Source: Phorcus lineatus (Eukaryota; Mollusca; Gastropoda; Trochida; Trochidae). From it: a stretch of DNA of 64,000 nt. The notes beneath the pieces are model-generated. The model saw only the letters and a list, made by a program, of their open reading frames with translations. It ran no database searches and had not been told where the DNA came from. This document shows positions 14,501 to 27,200 of the stretch, one piece after another; positions within the stretch are counted from its first letter, which is position 1; each line of letters begins with the position of its first letter. A program made the translations under genes and the position numbers. The stretch lies in NCBI GenBank assembly GCA_921293015.1, contig OV121084.1:53727864-53791863 (forward strand), in the 5' to 3' direction.

Positions 14501-16461
14501 GGATTGTTCAGAAGGCCACTAACGTTCAGAGTGCTCAAGCTCCAGATGAACAGAGCAAGTCTGAACAGAACAGTCCAGTTGAACGCACTTCCGATCAGGT
14601 TTATGCCATTCCAAACGTTAACGATCAGAAGGATCAACAAACTCGACCCCTCATGTTGGACGCCAAAACTGCGCTGAAAAAGCAGCGAATTCTTAATGAG
14701 CAAAATCCAAACCCAGGCACGGTTACAAGGATTGTACCAAAGGTGATTAGCCCAGAGGAGCATGAATATCCTCAAGATGAAAGTGAAGTTCAGAACAGCC
14801 CTAATCAAGCCGTCAAAACTGAAACACACTCTGAAGATCCTGCAAATCAAGCTGAAATAAACAAGCAAGTTGATCCCTCTGATCTAGTTCAGCCACGAGA
14901 GGCTAGAAATGGAAAATCAACAGAACAAACTGATGCACCGAATTACCCGCCTGATACATTCGGTGAAGTAAAATTCATGGATTTTTCAGATGACATAGGT
15001 ATTCTTAAGTTACGTCAACCCGCTGAAGGTCCAGAGCTTGTCGACACGTACAGTGAAGGTATGGAAGAAACTGCCCTTCCGACCGGGGATGAAGACGTGC
15101 AGAAAACGCCTACACATCTTAATCCTCAATCGCAGGTTATTACTGACGAAGCATTGGAATCAGTCCGAGAAACTGACCCAGAAGCGAATCTAGAGACACC
15201 AATAAAACAACAAAGCTCCAGCTCGAATTCAAAACGGACTCAGGGGCTTGTTTTGGAAACTGAAGTTTATCCACAAGGGAGTATCAAGACTCTGGACAAC
15301 TCTGATCTGATCAGGAACACCGAAACATCTAATTCTCAATTGAATCAACAGGCACAGGGTAGTGCTGATGACAAAGCCTTCGCACCACATGAAACGACTC
15401 GTCCACGTTCAAGTCCCACTGATGAAGTGAGGGGTCGGAGTCCACCATACCGTAATTATCTGCCCTCGAATGAAGATCATATGCCCAATCCTGATGCAAG
15501 TGAACAGGTACCAAAGAAAAATGGCAAGATGACCAGACAAAGACAGCTTGCCGAAACTGAAGTCAACATACAAACTGTACCTAATGACGGGAAGCAGGAT
15601 CGCATCGTCCAACCAAACCATCATACTGAAAGACAAGGAACGCAGTTACTTTCTGGCAGTGTCACTAAAAGCCTTACGGATAACAGCGATGAATTTGAAA
15701 ACGGCATTGAAACTAACGACTTAGAACGTGAGCCAACGGATTCAGTAGTAGCAACAGATCCAGATGTTCAAGTCATGGAGTCGCCAGTGTATTCATCAGA
15801 AGAAGGTTCTGATGGTGAGCACGCATCACATATTGAATCAGATTCCACGAATCCAGATGAAATTGAAGTAGTCTCCGACAACATCTATCAAATCGCTGGA
15901 GATAAAGAGGATAGATCTGAAACCTCCGCCTCAATTGTTGAAGCTGAAGTATATGCCAAAATCGTAGATGATAAATCCGAAGGAGAAAATCATGGCTATC
16001 GACCAAATGTAGGATCCGACGTAATAAAATCTATGAATAATATGAAAAAGGAAAGCGAGTCGGCTCTATTGAATGCTGCAGTTGCAACAGATATTTTAGA
16101 AAATCCGTTGGAACAACCAAACGTAGCTCCAGTTGAGGACACACCTGTTGTTTCTATAGAAACTGACTCTTTCTCAACAGAAGATGAATCTGAAACTGAA
16201 GTAAAGGACCATTCAATACACAAGCCATCTCCAGATATTCCTGCTCAGAATATCACCTTAAAGGATTCTAAACAGCAACCCTTTGAGACTGTTTTGGTTA
16301 CAGAAACTAAAACAAATACAAACTCTAGTTCCGACGAAACGTACGTTCTTGGTAGCACACCCGCAAAATTTGCTGTCGGTGCAGTTGTAGTCATACTTTT
16401 TGCTCTGTCCTTTTTAGGCATATTGGTCGCGCATTGCAGAAGACGAAATACTCAAATGTGA
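8544..16461 (+). CDS. ZP-domain egg-coat-like protein, gene A, long acidic tail
   Basis: Coding exons are 8544-8594, 9295-9340, 9605-9786, 10167-10285, 11553-11671, 12517-12604, 13104-13257, 13881-13908 and 14363-16461. All have GT/AG borders and join in frame to 961 aa. Residues 1-17 form a hydrophobic signal peptide (MGTQAVQWIFSGVAILL). The ZP module covers about residues 33-256 and has ten cysteines: C37, four in total in exons 3-4, and six in exons 6-8. The last exon alone encodes about 699 residues rich in Glu, Asp, Ser, Thr, Asn and Gln, with no cysteine before the membrane segment at about 933-953, which is followed by HCRRRNTQM. The product is probably a secreted then membrane-anchored ZP protein that polymerises into an extracellular egg coat; this role is inferred from the family. 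A is the most divergent copy: exon 3 starts DVMSCNRSSDG where the others have a CG pair, exon 4 is about ten codons shorter, and exon 8 has no basic cleavage site. ATTAAA at 16494-16499 is a possible poly(A) signal. Confidence 0.9.
10366..11120. repeat. Dispersed 'tccgtccg' repeat, copy in gene A intron 4
   Basis: Contains 'cctccgtccgtg', 'agctcattg(g)aa' and 'aagtagtgcctt' in the same order as the copies near 27.5 kb and 31.1 kb, and ends with a 'gactgtctgcttgtt' block also seen at 28.0 kb. It has internal sub-repeats of about 200 bp. No coding capacity is seen; it is probably a non-autonomous element of unknown class. Confidence 0.55.
11878..12148 (+). repeat. tRNA-SINE fragment in gene A intron 5
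   Basis: Holds the body ('ggttcgctagttccagccg', 'gcaatgcatagcc', 'gcaataatactagcag') and tail ('aagcggcgttaaa') of the SINE family but lacks the tRNA-like head. A second, diverged half-tail follows at 12055-12148, so two insertions or a local duplication are involved. Confidence 0.7.
13371..13408. repeat. Perfect 14-bp hairpin in gene A intron 7
   Basis: AGGAGATATCGCTT, a 10-nt loop, then its exact reverse complement. It lies about 115 bp after exon 7. Confidence 0.85.
13618..13788. mobile_element. Foldback MITE-like element in gene A intron 7
   Basis: Two arms of about 75 bp are imperfect inverted repeats: 'ggatgataaatag-aatctcacc...tcttctgatatca' on the left and its reverse complement on the right. 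No coding capacity; no target duplication could be fixed. Confidence 0.65.
14010..14250 (+). repeat. 5'-truncated tRNA-SINE in gene A intron 8
   Basis: Starts inside the tRNA-like region ('cccgccagggggtcggcaac') and runs through the body to 'cggcataaacccaaatcgcctccc'. It ends about 110 bp before exon 9. Confidence 0.75.
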
Positions 16462-17996
16462 AAACTGTACTACTATTGAGAAAAAAGATTACAATTAAAA
16501 CCAAAGAATATTGCTTTTTTTCTTGTTCGTTCTTACCCCAAAATTTATAATATTGCTGTTCTGTCTAGTTCTTTTCTTGACATAAGAGGATTTCCAAGTA
16601 CCTGCTAGTAATTTATAAAATGAGATGATTTTTCATAAAACGTGCAAGAAGTTGGTTACTTTTTATTCACGATTTTGTAAAGACTGCATTTTATTGCAGT
16701 TTAGTATTTCTTTTATTCTGCAACATTGTCAAGCCAAACTTCAGACAGAGCACCTGCAGGTACTGTGGTACCGTTGATTGCTGTACTAACAGTTGCGTCA
16801 TAAATGCAAATTTGACGTCATAAACCCAGTCGTATTATCCAAGTTCTATATTGCCGTATATATCACACGTGAGAGTAATATGTAAATGCCTCTTGTTTTA
16901 AGAATATAAGATATTCCAGTGCGTTCTTTAATGAGGCTTTCTTAGGGTTTTGATATCTAGAAAAAATGAATCTTGAACCTAATATGAATTGGTTATGATA
17001 GCTTTTTGTTTGAAAAAGCATTTCATTGATTTAATTATCCTTGTTCATCTTTTAAATATCAACCTTTCATATGTTAAACGTGAGCGTTAGGATCTTTACT
17101 CTGTCAGTTCGTGGTATCTGTTATGCTCGTAGCATCTCATTCTCATCTACCTTGGAGATCACTTGAGTCATCGTTGTCGTGCCACATTTCGACTTCATAT
17201 AGAGATTTCTGCTTTACTGCAATTACAATTTGAGAAATCGACGACGTTGTTTCAAACTTAATAATTTTAACAGAGGTAACTTATTCGTTGAAATAAGTTC
17301 AATATTTACTTCTTTGTTAATATACCAATCCAGATCGTTGTTGCATTGAAGGAAATGTCAAGGTGATCTGTGGGCGGAATTGACCATAAGTTAAATCATC
17401 TGACCAAACATCGTTCGAAATGTTCAATGTTTTGATGCGCAATTGGACATTTAGCAAGCTTTTTACATGTCTCTCCCACCTCGAAGTACAACTTCGTAAG
17501 ATCTACAGCTATCCACTTTTGGTTTATAATACATACTGGACAAATAATTGGGGATATTTGGAAGTTTGGAAATCAACATTCTTTCAAACTATAATGAACT
17601 ATTATTCATGAAAATTCAATATACCTAACTTGCTCTTCAAGTTGGATAGCAGTGAGATTGTGTATTGCCCGTGTTTATACTTCTTCGAGATTTTGAAAAA
17701 GTCGCCAAATATAGCTAACTTGTACGGAGTCTACGTTGGGAAAATTTGAATTGCCATTACGGAGAGAATGGGTACTGATAGGATTACCCGCTAAATCTGC
17801 AGAATAGGATAAACAACATATAAAAAACATATTCAAAAGTACAAGTATTAATTGAAACTACCTAATCTGTTATCAAATATTATTTCCAACTGACATTTAT
17901 TTTGACTTTATCGTTTGAAAACGTCAGAATGTAACCGGGTACAATTTTTACCGTTCAAACTAAAGTGCATAAGCCGATTGAAAACTATCATGACGA

Positions 17997-18078
17997 CCCA
18001 GTGAGGCTTTCTCTCTGCAATAATACTAGCAGTCATGACTGAAAGCGGCGACTTTGCGCCTCACATCGCCTCTTCCAG
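17997..18078 (+). repeat. tRNA-SINE tail fragment
   Basis: Only the 3' part of the SINE family ('gcaataatactagcag', then a diverged 'aagcggcg') is left. Confidence 0.55.
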
Positions 18079-18887
18079 AAGCTAGGTGATGACCTAATTA
18101 AACGTCCACTATATACTGATCCTCATCGCTGCATACAAGCAACGAAATGTGGACCAATTCAGCAAGACTTGTATCAGCCAATGGAGACTGTGGCGATATA
18201 CTCTTTGCGGGGAAGAACACCCATAAGATAATTTTTAAACAAGCGAAAGCAATATCATTCATGAATTGCATAAAAATGTAAACACACGAAACATACTATC
18301 TCATTTTATCATATTTCATTTCTCACTCGCTTATCTGATTGAGACCAACTGAACGTACATGCCGTCAATGCAATTGGTATAGCGCTTATTATTAGACAAA
18401 TTGCAACCATCATTTAACAGCGACAATTTTAACTAATAAATAATGCTACCTAATTCCACAAGGGAACTAGAAATCTTAAATACACGTTATGTACGCATAC
18501 TTTTCGACTAATCGATAATAGCTTTCTCTTTAATGCATAAGCATAATTCAGACTTCGTTCACGTTTAATTTTTTAATCAAATATCGAAATAATCTACCTT
18601 CATGACGTCATTCTTTCTCTTTAAGAAACGAATACTCAGAAAGAATTACATTTAATTAATTTATTTTTCAACATTTACATAGTTTGAATGTACTTTCTTC
18701 ATTTAAAAGTCAGTACGTGTTCGGGAATTTTTTCAGTTTATGTCTAACATTAACTAAATGCCAAATGTATATATTGAACGTGAATTACTGAATGGAATGA
18801 CGAACAAGCAAACACTCTATTTAGATGTCAATGTAATTGAACAATGCAGCAAGTGAAGTTTATTTTACGATACCAAATTTTAAGGAT

Positions 18888-19110
18888 ATTCAACTTCTTT
18901 ATTAAAAGATTTGCGACGTTTCCTTATAGCTCCTTATACCGTTTTCAAGCATATCGACAGACAATATGTATAGCTGTATATATAGATATTTTACAGAAAC
19001 AACAAAATGAGATTAACAATGAGATAACAATAACAACATGCTAGTACAATGTACATGAAAGGTAGCAGCAATTTAGATAAAGTATACATGATCAAGTTGT
19101 GTTGAATACA
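18888..19110 (-). mobile_element. Penelope/hammerhead-like repeat relic, copy 1
   Basis: Shares 'caacttctttatt', 'gacgttt', 'ttataccgttttcaagca' and the following 150 bp with 61840-62050. On the minus strand it reads as a hairpin followed by GAAACGTC, a layout like the hammerhead-bearing ends of Penelope-like elements. Class assignment is tentative. Confidence 0.4.
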
Positions 19111-19886
19111 AATCTATGAACTACTGATACAGGCATGGTTTTCTTTCAGTTCTTATTTGTTACTTATATGAACATTTGCTTTTGCTACTGCGAGAATTTT
19201 GATCCCTAATTTTAATTTGGCCAATCGGGGTCAATTACGTCTAGGACAGCCGTATGATGAGAATTTAGATAAAAATGGCGATTACATGTACCAGTCTTAT
19301 AGTATATCGGCTGTTGATAAAGATTATTATTATCTATAGAAATAATATCTGATATTTACAATTTTCTGTTATAGAAACCGCAAATATAGTGGCAAATGAA
19401 AAAGAAAGTAAAGGAAGTGCATGAAAAAAGTCTTTGTTGACAGAAACAAATTATTGCATACATGTTGAAGAAGGGAGATAACAGGAAAACTAGCATGAAG
19501 TAGAAAACTGTACCTAGTCTTCAACTTTTGAATAAGGAAGAGTCCTTTCATATACTGCTTCAATAATGTGACTGCGAGTATGCGGTTGGCCAATATGACC
19601 AGAAATAGCCATGATCCATCATTAAGTTGGTAAGTCTTGTCTTGCTTGAGAGAAGTGCCATAATCTGCGATAATATAAGTAACAACGTAGGGGACGTATC
19701 TGGTTGGCCAATCATAAAATGGGGGTAACATGCTAAAATGTCAGCACAATCACCCCTCGTGGGGGAACTGTGCGCAGGTAGACAAAAATTTTTGTTTTTG
19801 TTTTACTGCTTGATACTTTTAAGGGAATAACTCGATTTCTTATTTTCTGAAAACGACTACACAAAAACCTGGTTTCAGTTTCTTTA

Positions 19887-19987
19887 CAATCTCATTGAAA
19901 TCAGCCCGAAACTAATCGCTCGTACCTCGCTACGTTTCTTGTAGCGAGGTACGAGCGATTAGTTTCGGGCTGATTTCAATGAGATTG
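19887..19987. repeat. 47-bp perfect inverted repeat with 7-nt loop
   Basis: Arms 19887-19933 and 19941-19987 are exact reverse complements over 47 bp. 'tttcttta' flanks both sides. Perfect identity means a very young foldback element, active correction, or an assembly artefact. Confidence 0.95.
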
Positions 19988-20818
19988 AATTTCTTTAGGA
20001 CAAAAAACAAATTGATCAAAACATAATTGTTCATAATTTACATAATTTGATAATTTTTCACACAAGTTATTGTGTTAAAGCACCCAAAAACTTCGAATCC
20101 AAACTAATAATCTAACACGCGCTTTTAATTTGTTAAGAAATGAACCTTGCAATTAATCGCTCGTTGATTATGACCATGGACTTATCATTCATAAGATAAA
20201 AACTGTAAAGTCTTTTAAAATATGTTATTGAGTATGCTCATTTGCCAAAGAAAACCAAAACGCTTTCAAATTGCTGAGATGGAAGGCTATCTTTGAACTT
20301 TCTCCGTGCTTTGGTTTCGGGAAATACATTGTATGTAATTGTAAGTTGAAATTGCACATTAATTGATCGAAGATGCTTGTTAACAAGTAGTTAATATTAA
20401 GAATAGAAGATATTTGACGTTTTGTAACAAATATTTCCAATTTGTTTGGTTATTGAATTGAAACAAATTCACTCATTGGTAAAATAACCTTCAACATATC
20501 AAAAAAAGGTGAATGTGGATATCCCATTTGTTTCGCAGAAGGCTATATTTCTCTTGAAATTAGGAAAAAATTGTTAATGAATTATTTTTATTTAAATCAC
20601 GTATTTCAATGATTGATATAATAGAGAGCATGTGTGTCTCCAAAACACATATGTACGGCAGAATACGCTATTTACAAACGGCAATGCTGTTGGTACTTTC
20701 GACGTCCACATTGTGACAAACAGATTGTTATATCTTTTTGACAAATTTCATGATTTTTCAAGTATTGAACTCGATCTAGTTGAATCCATGGTAACCAACT
20801 CATCTGACTTCCCAATTT

Positions 20819-20826
20819 GCACGTGC
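20819..20826. promoter_or_regulatory. E-box GCACGTGC upstream of gene B
   Basis: Identical 8-bp palindrome to the ones at A and E, about 455 bp before the ATG and 85 bp before the candidate 5' exon donor. Confidence 0.4.
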
Positions 20827-20911
20827 GTTCCGTGACTTCGTGAATCTCGTGCAATTGGCAACAACTTCGTTGGTGAAACGTTCAGTTTGTTGCGTGTTGG
20901 AGCTAAGGCAG
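20820..20911 (+). other. Possible 5' untranslated exon of gene B
   Basis: The acceptor ctactttcag ends at 21278, directly before the ATG at 21281, so an upstream non-coding exon is expected. The candidate donor gctaaggcag|gtaaac at 20911 has the same gtaaac start as the gene E candidate. CACGTG lies at 20820-20825. The transcription start is unknown. Confidence 0.4.
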
Positions 20912-21280
20912 GTAAACTTAGTTATTGGGTTAAATCTTAATGTCTCTAACTTCATTTTAAAAAAATTCAAATTATGTGAGTTCCCGACTCCATGCGGAAT
21001 GAAACAAAATTTGATAAATAAAGTTTCAATAAAACATGTTTGATATGTTGAAATGTTATACCATAAAAACACTGCCTTTAATGTCTCCATGTAACCCTAC
21101 GAAGTCTTCCATTTGCAGACGCTTTCGCCACACCAGGTTTGGACTGCACACTACTGAATTTCGCATGTGGTAGCTGCTTCAGCTTTGAAGGTATATTCCG
21201 TTGGGCAGAATTTTTTTATGAAGTCATTTATATCAAAGAAAGTTATCAATTTTATGAATACATTTTGTCTACTTTCAGAT

Positions 21281-24200
21281 ATGAGTTCCCGTGAAATTCC
21301 ATCGATCTTTATCCTGTTTGTCTTATCTGTAGTAAGTGTTAGTTGCCATTTGTATTAAGATTTCGTGTATTGTTATTGTTTAAACAAGTCATTACATAAT
21401 TATACAATTATTAAACATTTAATTATCCATTTGGGTTTCAACAGATTCAGATCATACTTTTAATATGAAATACTGACGAAATATTATATAATAATATACA
21501 TATATAAAATAAATAAAAATCATTTCTTAACCTGTTCATGTGTTTTTCTAGACTATTCACTTAAGAGGTTTCTAAGAATTGGATTGGAATCTTTGAAAAC
21601 TGGCTCTATATTTTAGGTCAATGTCTGGGGAGATGTACCATCAGGATTCAAACTTGACGGTAGGTAAAGAAATTTCATAAAATAAGAATAAGCACATGTA
21701 AAATTTGTCCTATAAAAGAAAGCGATGTTTCTAAAGATGATGAATTCAAATTTTTCAGTTCAACAAAGGATCTATTTTTCAGAAATCGTTACACTTTTCA
21801 ATGTTTGCATCGAGAGAGTTCTGGTCGACTTGTATATAATAAGAATTGGTAGTTTTATGGTGCGGAATGCAATTCTATCAAGTGAAACGATGAACATCTT
21901 TAACTTTTTAGATGTCATAGCAATGTTGCACTAAATCTATCAGTCATAGTGACGCCCACACCATTATATATGCGTTATATCTTTCTATTTCAGGTATTAT
22001 CACGTTTATGAAAAAACGGATCTCATAGTAGTGAAAAAACTAACTGCTTACAATATTTCAAACAGTTCATTTTTATTTGATTATCAAAAGCAGGTAACAG
22101 TCGACTTGTCATGTAAATTCATATAAAATTCAGTTAAAACACAGCCACGTTTAACACTTGATATATCTAATACTGTATATAGAAGACTAAAACCAACATA
22201 TATTCAACAAAATAGCTCCTTGCACATAATAAAATATCATATAAAATTTCCTGAAAGTGGACCAAGATGCAGGGCTCCAGATAATTATTTAGACTCAGGG
22301 GTATTTCACTCCTCAAAATAAAAATTGGAGTAAAATTATCACATGGAAAAAAACTAGGAGTATTTCAAGGTTTATCGTTTTAAGATCCTCATTCCAAGTT
22401 AGCATCTTTATCGATGTTAGTCGTTCATTATATTTTCCACACGTGTAATTAAACGAATGATTTCTCTTTGACGCAATATAAAATCGGTAATCTTTGTTTT
22501 CATACAGGTTGGCATCAAGTTGACTACTATTCGAGATGTAAAGATCAAACATGTAGAAATGAAATTTTATTTGAATTTTACAAGTCACGATTACTCCTGT
22601 AAACAAATATCTGGCTCGTATTTTGGGAAAGTTTTGCTTATCTGTCACTCATTGATTTCATTATTAATGCGTATATCCGAATTACCCGTGCGTATTTTAC
22701 GCAGATACGCATCCTATCTGGAGCCCTGATGTAAACCTTGTGTAGTCACGTAGTACTAGAAGTGTAGCATACATGAACGAAAATTTACATGAATTTTCTT
22801 TGGCCCATCTTGCCATTATATTTTCAATTTTTGTTAACATTGCAGTGCGTCCTGAATGTGGAAGTGATGGTATCGAGGATGCGATGATAACGGTGGTGAC
22901 CGACATGACGTTTATCTTCGTGTCTGTCCAGTGTCTGAACGGCACCGCCAACATGACCACCACAGACGACGTGCACTTCAGCCTACCGGTGTCCTACACT
23001 CCACGTGCTGACCAGCAGTGTGTGTTTCAGGTAGGGTGTCCATCACAGACATGCATTCTCTACCAGAGATGTCATAAATGACTTTTCTGCCCTTGTAACC
23101 GGAGGGCGGGATAGCGCAGTGGTTAGCGGTTCGGCTTCAGATCAAGAGGTCCGTGGTTCCAATCTCGCCAGGGGATCGGCAACGCTTTCTGTAGTAGAGA
23201 ATTGTTCTGCATGCAGTCAGGTTTGGGTGCAATGCTACACTGAAATTCAGCGTAGTACCACCCATGGTTAGCTAGTTCCAGCCGATGCTGGTTTCACCGC
23301 AATGCATAGCCACCATGGTGTTGCGGGCTTTCTCCCTGCAATACTAGCAGCCGTGATATCAGTGAAATAATCTTGAAAGCGGCGTTAAACACCAACTCGC
23401 CTCACCTCTTTGTAACCACTTTTGGGGGATTACTCCTTATCCTAACTGGTTGAAGTCAAAATTGTGTACTCAGTTGTTTCAAAATTCGCTGTTCCCGCAA
23501 TCCTTGAAGGCTGGGTTTCCTTCGTCTGTGCGATGCACAGAGAGGAATCCATCGGAAATGGTCAGACTATTGGATCTTATAGAATTAAAGTTTGAAGATA
23601 GTTCAGTAGTCTCTGCAGAAATTAAAAAAGAATGCAGAATGCATGATTCATTCAGACATCTGATCTGTTCTTACCTATTCTAACAAACATCAATAAGATT
23701 ATAATTTGAACGCTGATGCCTCAATAAACTGCTTTTGCCGCCTTTGTATTTATAACCAGCAAACTTTTACTTGCGACAAGTTAGATTGGAAGAAGTTGCC
23801 TATTTAGAAAATGCCTAACTAATTGAAACATCTCTTGTAGGGAATCGACTGCCAAAATCGCAAAAGACTTTGTTTGCATTAAAAGTTCTGTGAAAATCAA
23901 AATCCTGTTTCATTTCTTATTGTTTCTTTTTTCACTCTAAACTGAATCTTATTCATTATTATATTATCTTATTGTAGCAGAGAAACGGCGGTCTTAACTT
24001 CGTGGTCCTTTCGATCTCGTATGGGCAGACAGGTCTGGAGACAGAGTTCAGATCCTTGACTTACACCATCACCTGCAGCTTTTCTACCAATGGCGAAAAT
24101 ATTACTGAAGGAAACGAGGTCATCAATGGGTAGGCCGATTCGAAAATTATGTTTGAGAAAAAAGAAATGGAACCCATTTTTAAAAGAAGGAATCTTCTGA

Positions 24201-27200
24201 GACACTTGAAATTGGAAATTTCTTGTAACATATTTTGCCAAATTTAAGTCCTCACTACTTGCAACCTTAACTCATCAAATAGATTGCATAGTAGCACACT
24301 AAAAATAAATAGTTCTAAATTATAGTCGATCTAACATTGGCCGGCTTTTTCATGAGAGAAGGAAAATGGTTTAGATTGAACTAATCACGTTTAGAGGGCA
24401 TAGTGTTGAAGCATGGATGTTGGAGATATTGAAAACTGAATATAAGTTGGTAAAATGACATGAACTGTGTATCAACAAACACATTTAAATAAATCGAATG
24501 TGTTTTTCTATTACTCTATTGCTTTATAAACAGTGGTGATATTTTGGTTGTATGAAATATTTGTTTTGTTGATAAACCAAATGTTCTCTATATTCTATAA
24601 TATTAGTTAAATACTAGAAATTTCCCCAATAAAGTGTTGCCCCTCTTTAGACGTATTTTTCATTATTGAATAAGAGCATATAGTTTTTTCACCCATTTCC
24701 AAATTAAGACTTCATACCTTTATTTCCACCTCAACGGTCTTATTATTCATCGAAATGCTGAATTCCAAAGAATCTACACTTTATGCATCGCCAAATTATA
24801 TGAGGCGAGTTCAGGCATCAAATTGGCTTTACGGAAAAATGTCAAAGTTTATCGGTCAAAGTTAGAAAAAAGAAACACATGTTTGAAAATTGTTAATTCA
24901 AATTAATTTGAATATGAATTCTAGTTATTGAAGAGAACCCAGTTTTAACATACTGTACGAGGACAGAACAATAGCTGGCGAAAAGCATGCAACACGTGCC
25001 GGGTGGTGTACGAGTCGGGGCGCAGGGTCGCAGTTTGGTTGTAATCCAGGGTAGTAGAGTGCGGTGTAAGCGTATACGTTGTACCCCGGGACAAAATTAA
25101 CTCCACATACTTCCGGTATAAGGAGTGAATAAAAAACAGGAGGTAACTAAATACTTTTAGTGAGGGAATGAAAATAGTAAATATAACAAAATGATAACCG
25201 ATTTGGCCTTCTTTGACCATTCATGTTATGTGTTGTCGTGTTGCATGATTTATAAGATTCGGTTTTTTTTTAAATGGGGAAAGCGTTAAACTAAAAACGG
25301 ACATGCGATAATAAAAGATTTTAGAGTTACCTTCACTGTATTAATTCACTCCGTAACCGGAAGCTTGTGGGGGTCATTGGGACAACGCTAAACTTGATCT
25401 TTGATCTTACCAATGCATAAAGTAGATCAAAATATTGTTTGTATTTTAATTTCAGTTTGATAGCACCACAACAAATTGTAAATGTGATTGGTCAAGATTC
25501 AAATGCGTCCTTGACCTTGATGATTTTGGACGTCCTTGGCAATGACATAACAGGAACCAACATTACAATGGGGAGACAGGTACAACTCAAACTAGAAGCA
25601 AGTGAGTATACTCACTAACATTGGAAGCATGCATATTTCCAAAAAAGCAAGGGTTGTAATATTAATATTATGAAAATGTACAATATACCTAAATGAGCGG
25701 GAAAGTATTTTAACAATCACATTAATTTATAACGCCTCAAATTGAGAGAAATCTGGAGATCGTGAAACTTTACTTTTTTTAGATTCAAAACAGATCTTGA
25801 TTTAAAGTATGAAGTCTCCGAAAGTATATAATTGGAAAATATTGTTCTGCCAAAGAATAAGATGGTTAGGTTTCAAGCTGGTATTGCTTAAATGTGGTGA
25901 CTTCCATTTTTTAAATCAATATAGCAATTTTTGCAATACAGTAATCTCGCTTCATTTTCTTAGCACTCGTATACTTAGATAACAGAGGTGTTAAACTATA
26001 TTGAAACTTAACTTTTAAAACCCTTCGTAAGCCAATGAACATTAACACATTAAATATTTAAAGGCAGTCTTGATTTTCATTATCATTAGTGCCGCTTCAC
26101 TTTTGTAAAGCTTTAACAAAAGTCAGTTGAAAAATTATGAAAAGTATTTAAACTTTATTCAGTCATATATTACATCTTGCCTCAGACATTTCAAAAGAGT
26201 ATTTGCGAAATAATGTTAGGGAGGTTTCATCACTGTGCAGTGCTACATTTATATAGTAGTTCTGACGTTCACCATTCTCTCCCAATAGAGGTAGCTCCGT
26301 CATAAATTTCTATACAACCTCTGTCATAATTCGAAGGTTTCTCGGTCTTCTGCCACAACAACGAATGCATGAATAACATAGTTGATGTCACACAGGCCTT
26401 TGCAATGAAACAGTCGCAAAACGAGGCGTTTGTGTTCTGTAAAGACGTCTCAAAGTGCAAGGTGCATATTCGAATAAAGAAATAATACAGAAATAACTTA
26501 GGCGATTTGAATAATAACTTTTGAAACGGCGTCGCTGATTGCACAACTAACTTTGATTGCATCCAATCAGCGTTCTTCATTTCGTGCACAAGATTCCTCC
26601 GAATTAAGACAGAGGATGTATAGAAATTTATGACTGAGCTACCTCGGTTGGGGGAGAATGTACGTTCACATGATCTTGTTAAATCCATTCACGGCGCTTA
26701 TACATTGGAAGATGCACGTTAGAGTTTAATGGATTGGGTTGTATACTGACCACTTGACATTGAGTTCAAAGGGATGATATCGCTAGAGATTCAATGTCTG
26801 AATTACAAAACATTTAATTCGGCTAAATGAAGTTTTTCCATTTAAATTGAATTCTGAATTCATAAACAAGTGAACAGACACATTATGACGTCCATGTATT
26901 ATACATTCAAACTTTGAAGTTTACAGGCTATTTTTATGTACCAATTAAGTTTCAATTAAATGCGAAAACAAGTAACTAGAGTAATTTGACATTTTTAACA
27001 TGAACTAAGCCAATTCCACGCCTCTTCCCTCATATGCGGTCACTCGCATAATGCGGCTCACAGCAAAAAATGTTTTAATCAAACTCTTTTATGAATAAAT
27101 GGTCTTATCTAAGCACTTCAATTGTGTTCCAACGCAAGAAATAGTCGCCAAATATAATTTGATTTATCTTCTCAGGAGAAGTAAACTCATGAGTGAAACG

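Larger units (their letters stand above)
16500..20819. other. Spacer between genes A and B
   Basis: No coding exon seen on either strand. It contains a SINE tail (about 17997-18078), one copy of a dispersed repeat (18888-19110) and a long perfect foldback (19887-19987). The rest is AT-rich sequence without recognisable structure. Confidence 0.55.

Noticed and set aside
14416..14868. 150-codon open frame on the minus strand
   Set aside because: It is opposite exon 9 of gene A, whose codon composition keeps the other strand open. No splice or family support.
19369..19731. 120-codon minus-strand open frame in the A-B spacer
   Set aside because: No recognisable domain, low-complexity AT-rich codon use and no exon neighbours.
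26269..26688. 139-codon minus-strand open frame
   Set aside because: It is almost wholly inside the hAT-type MITE and shows no transposase features.
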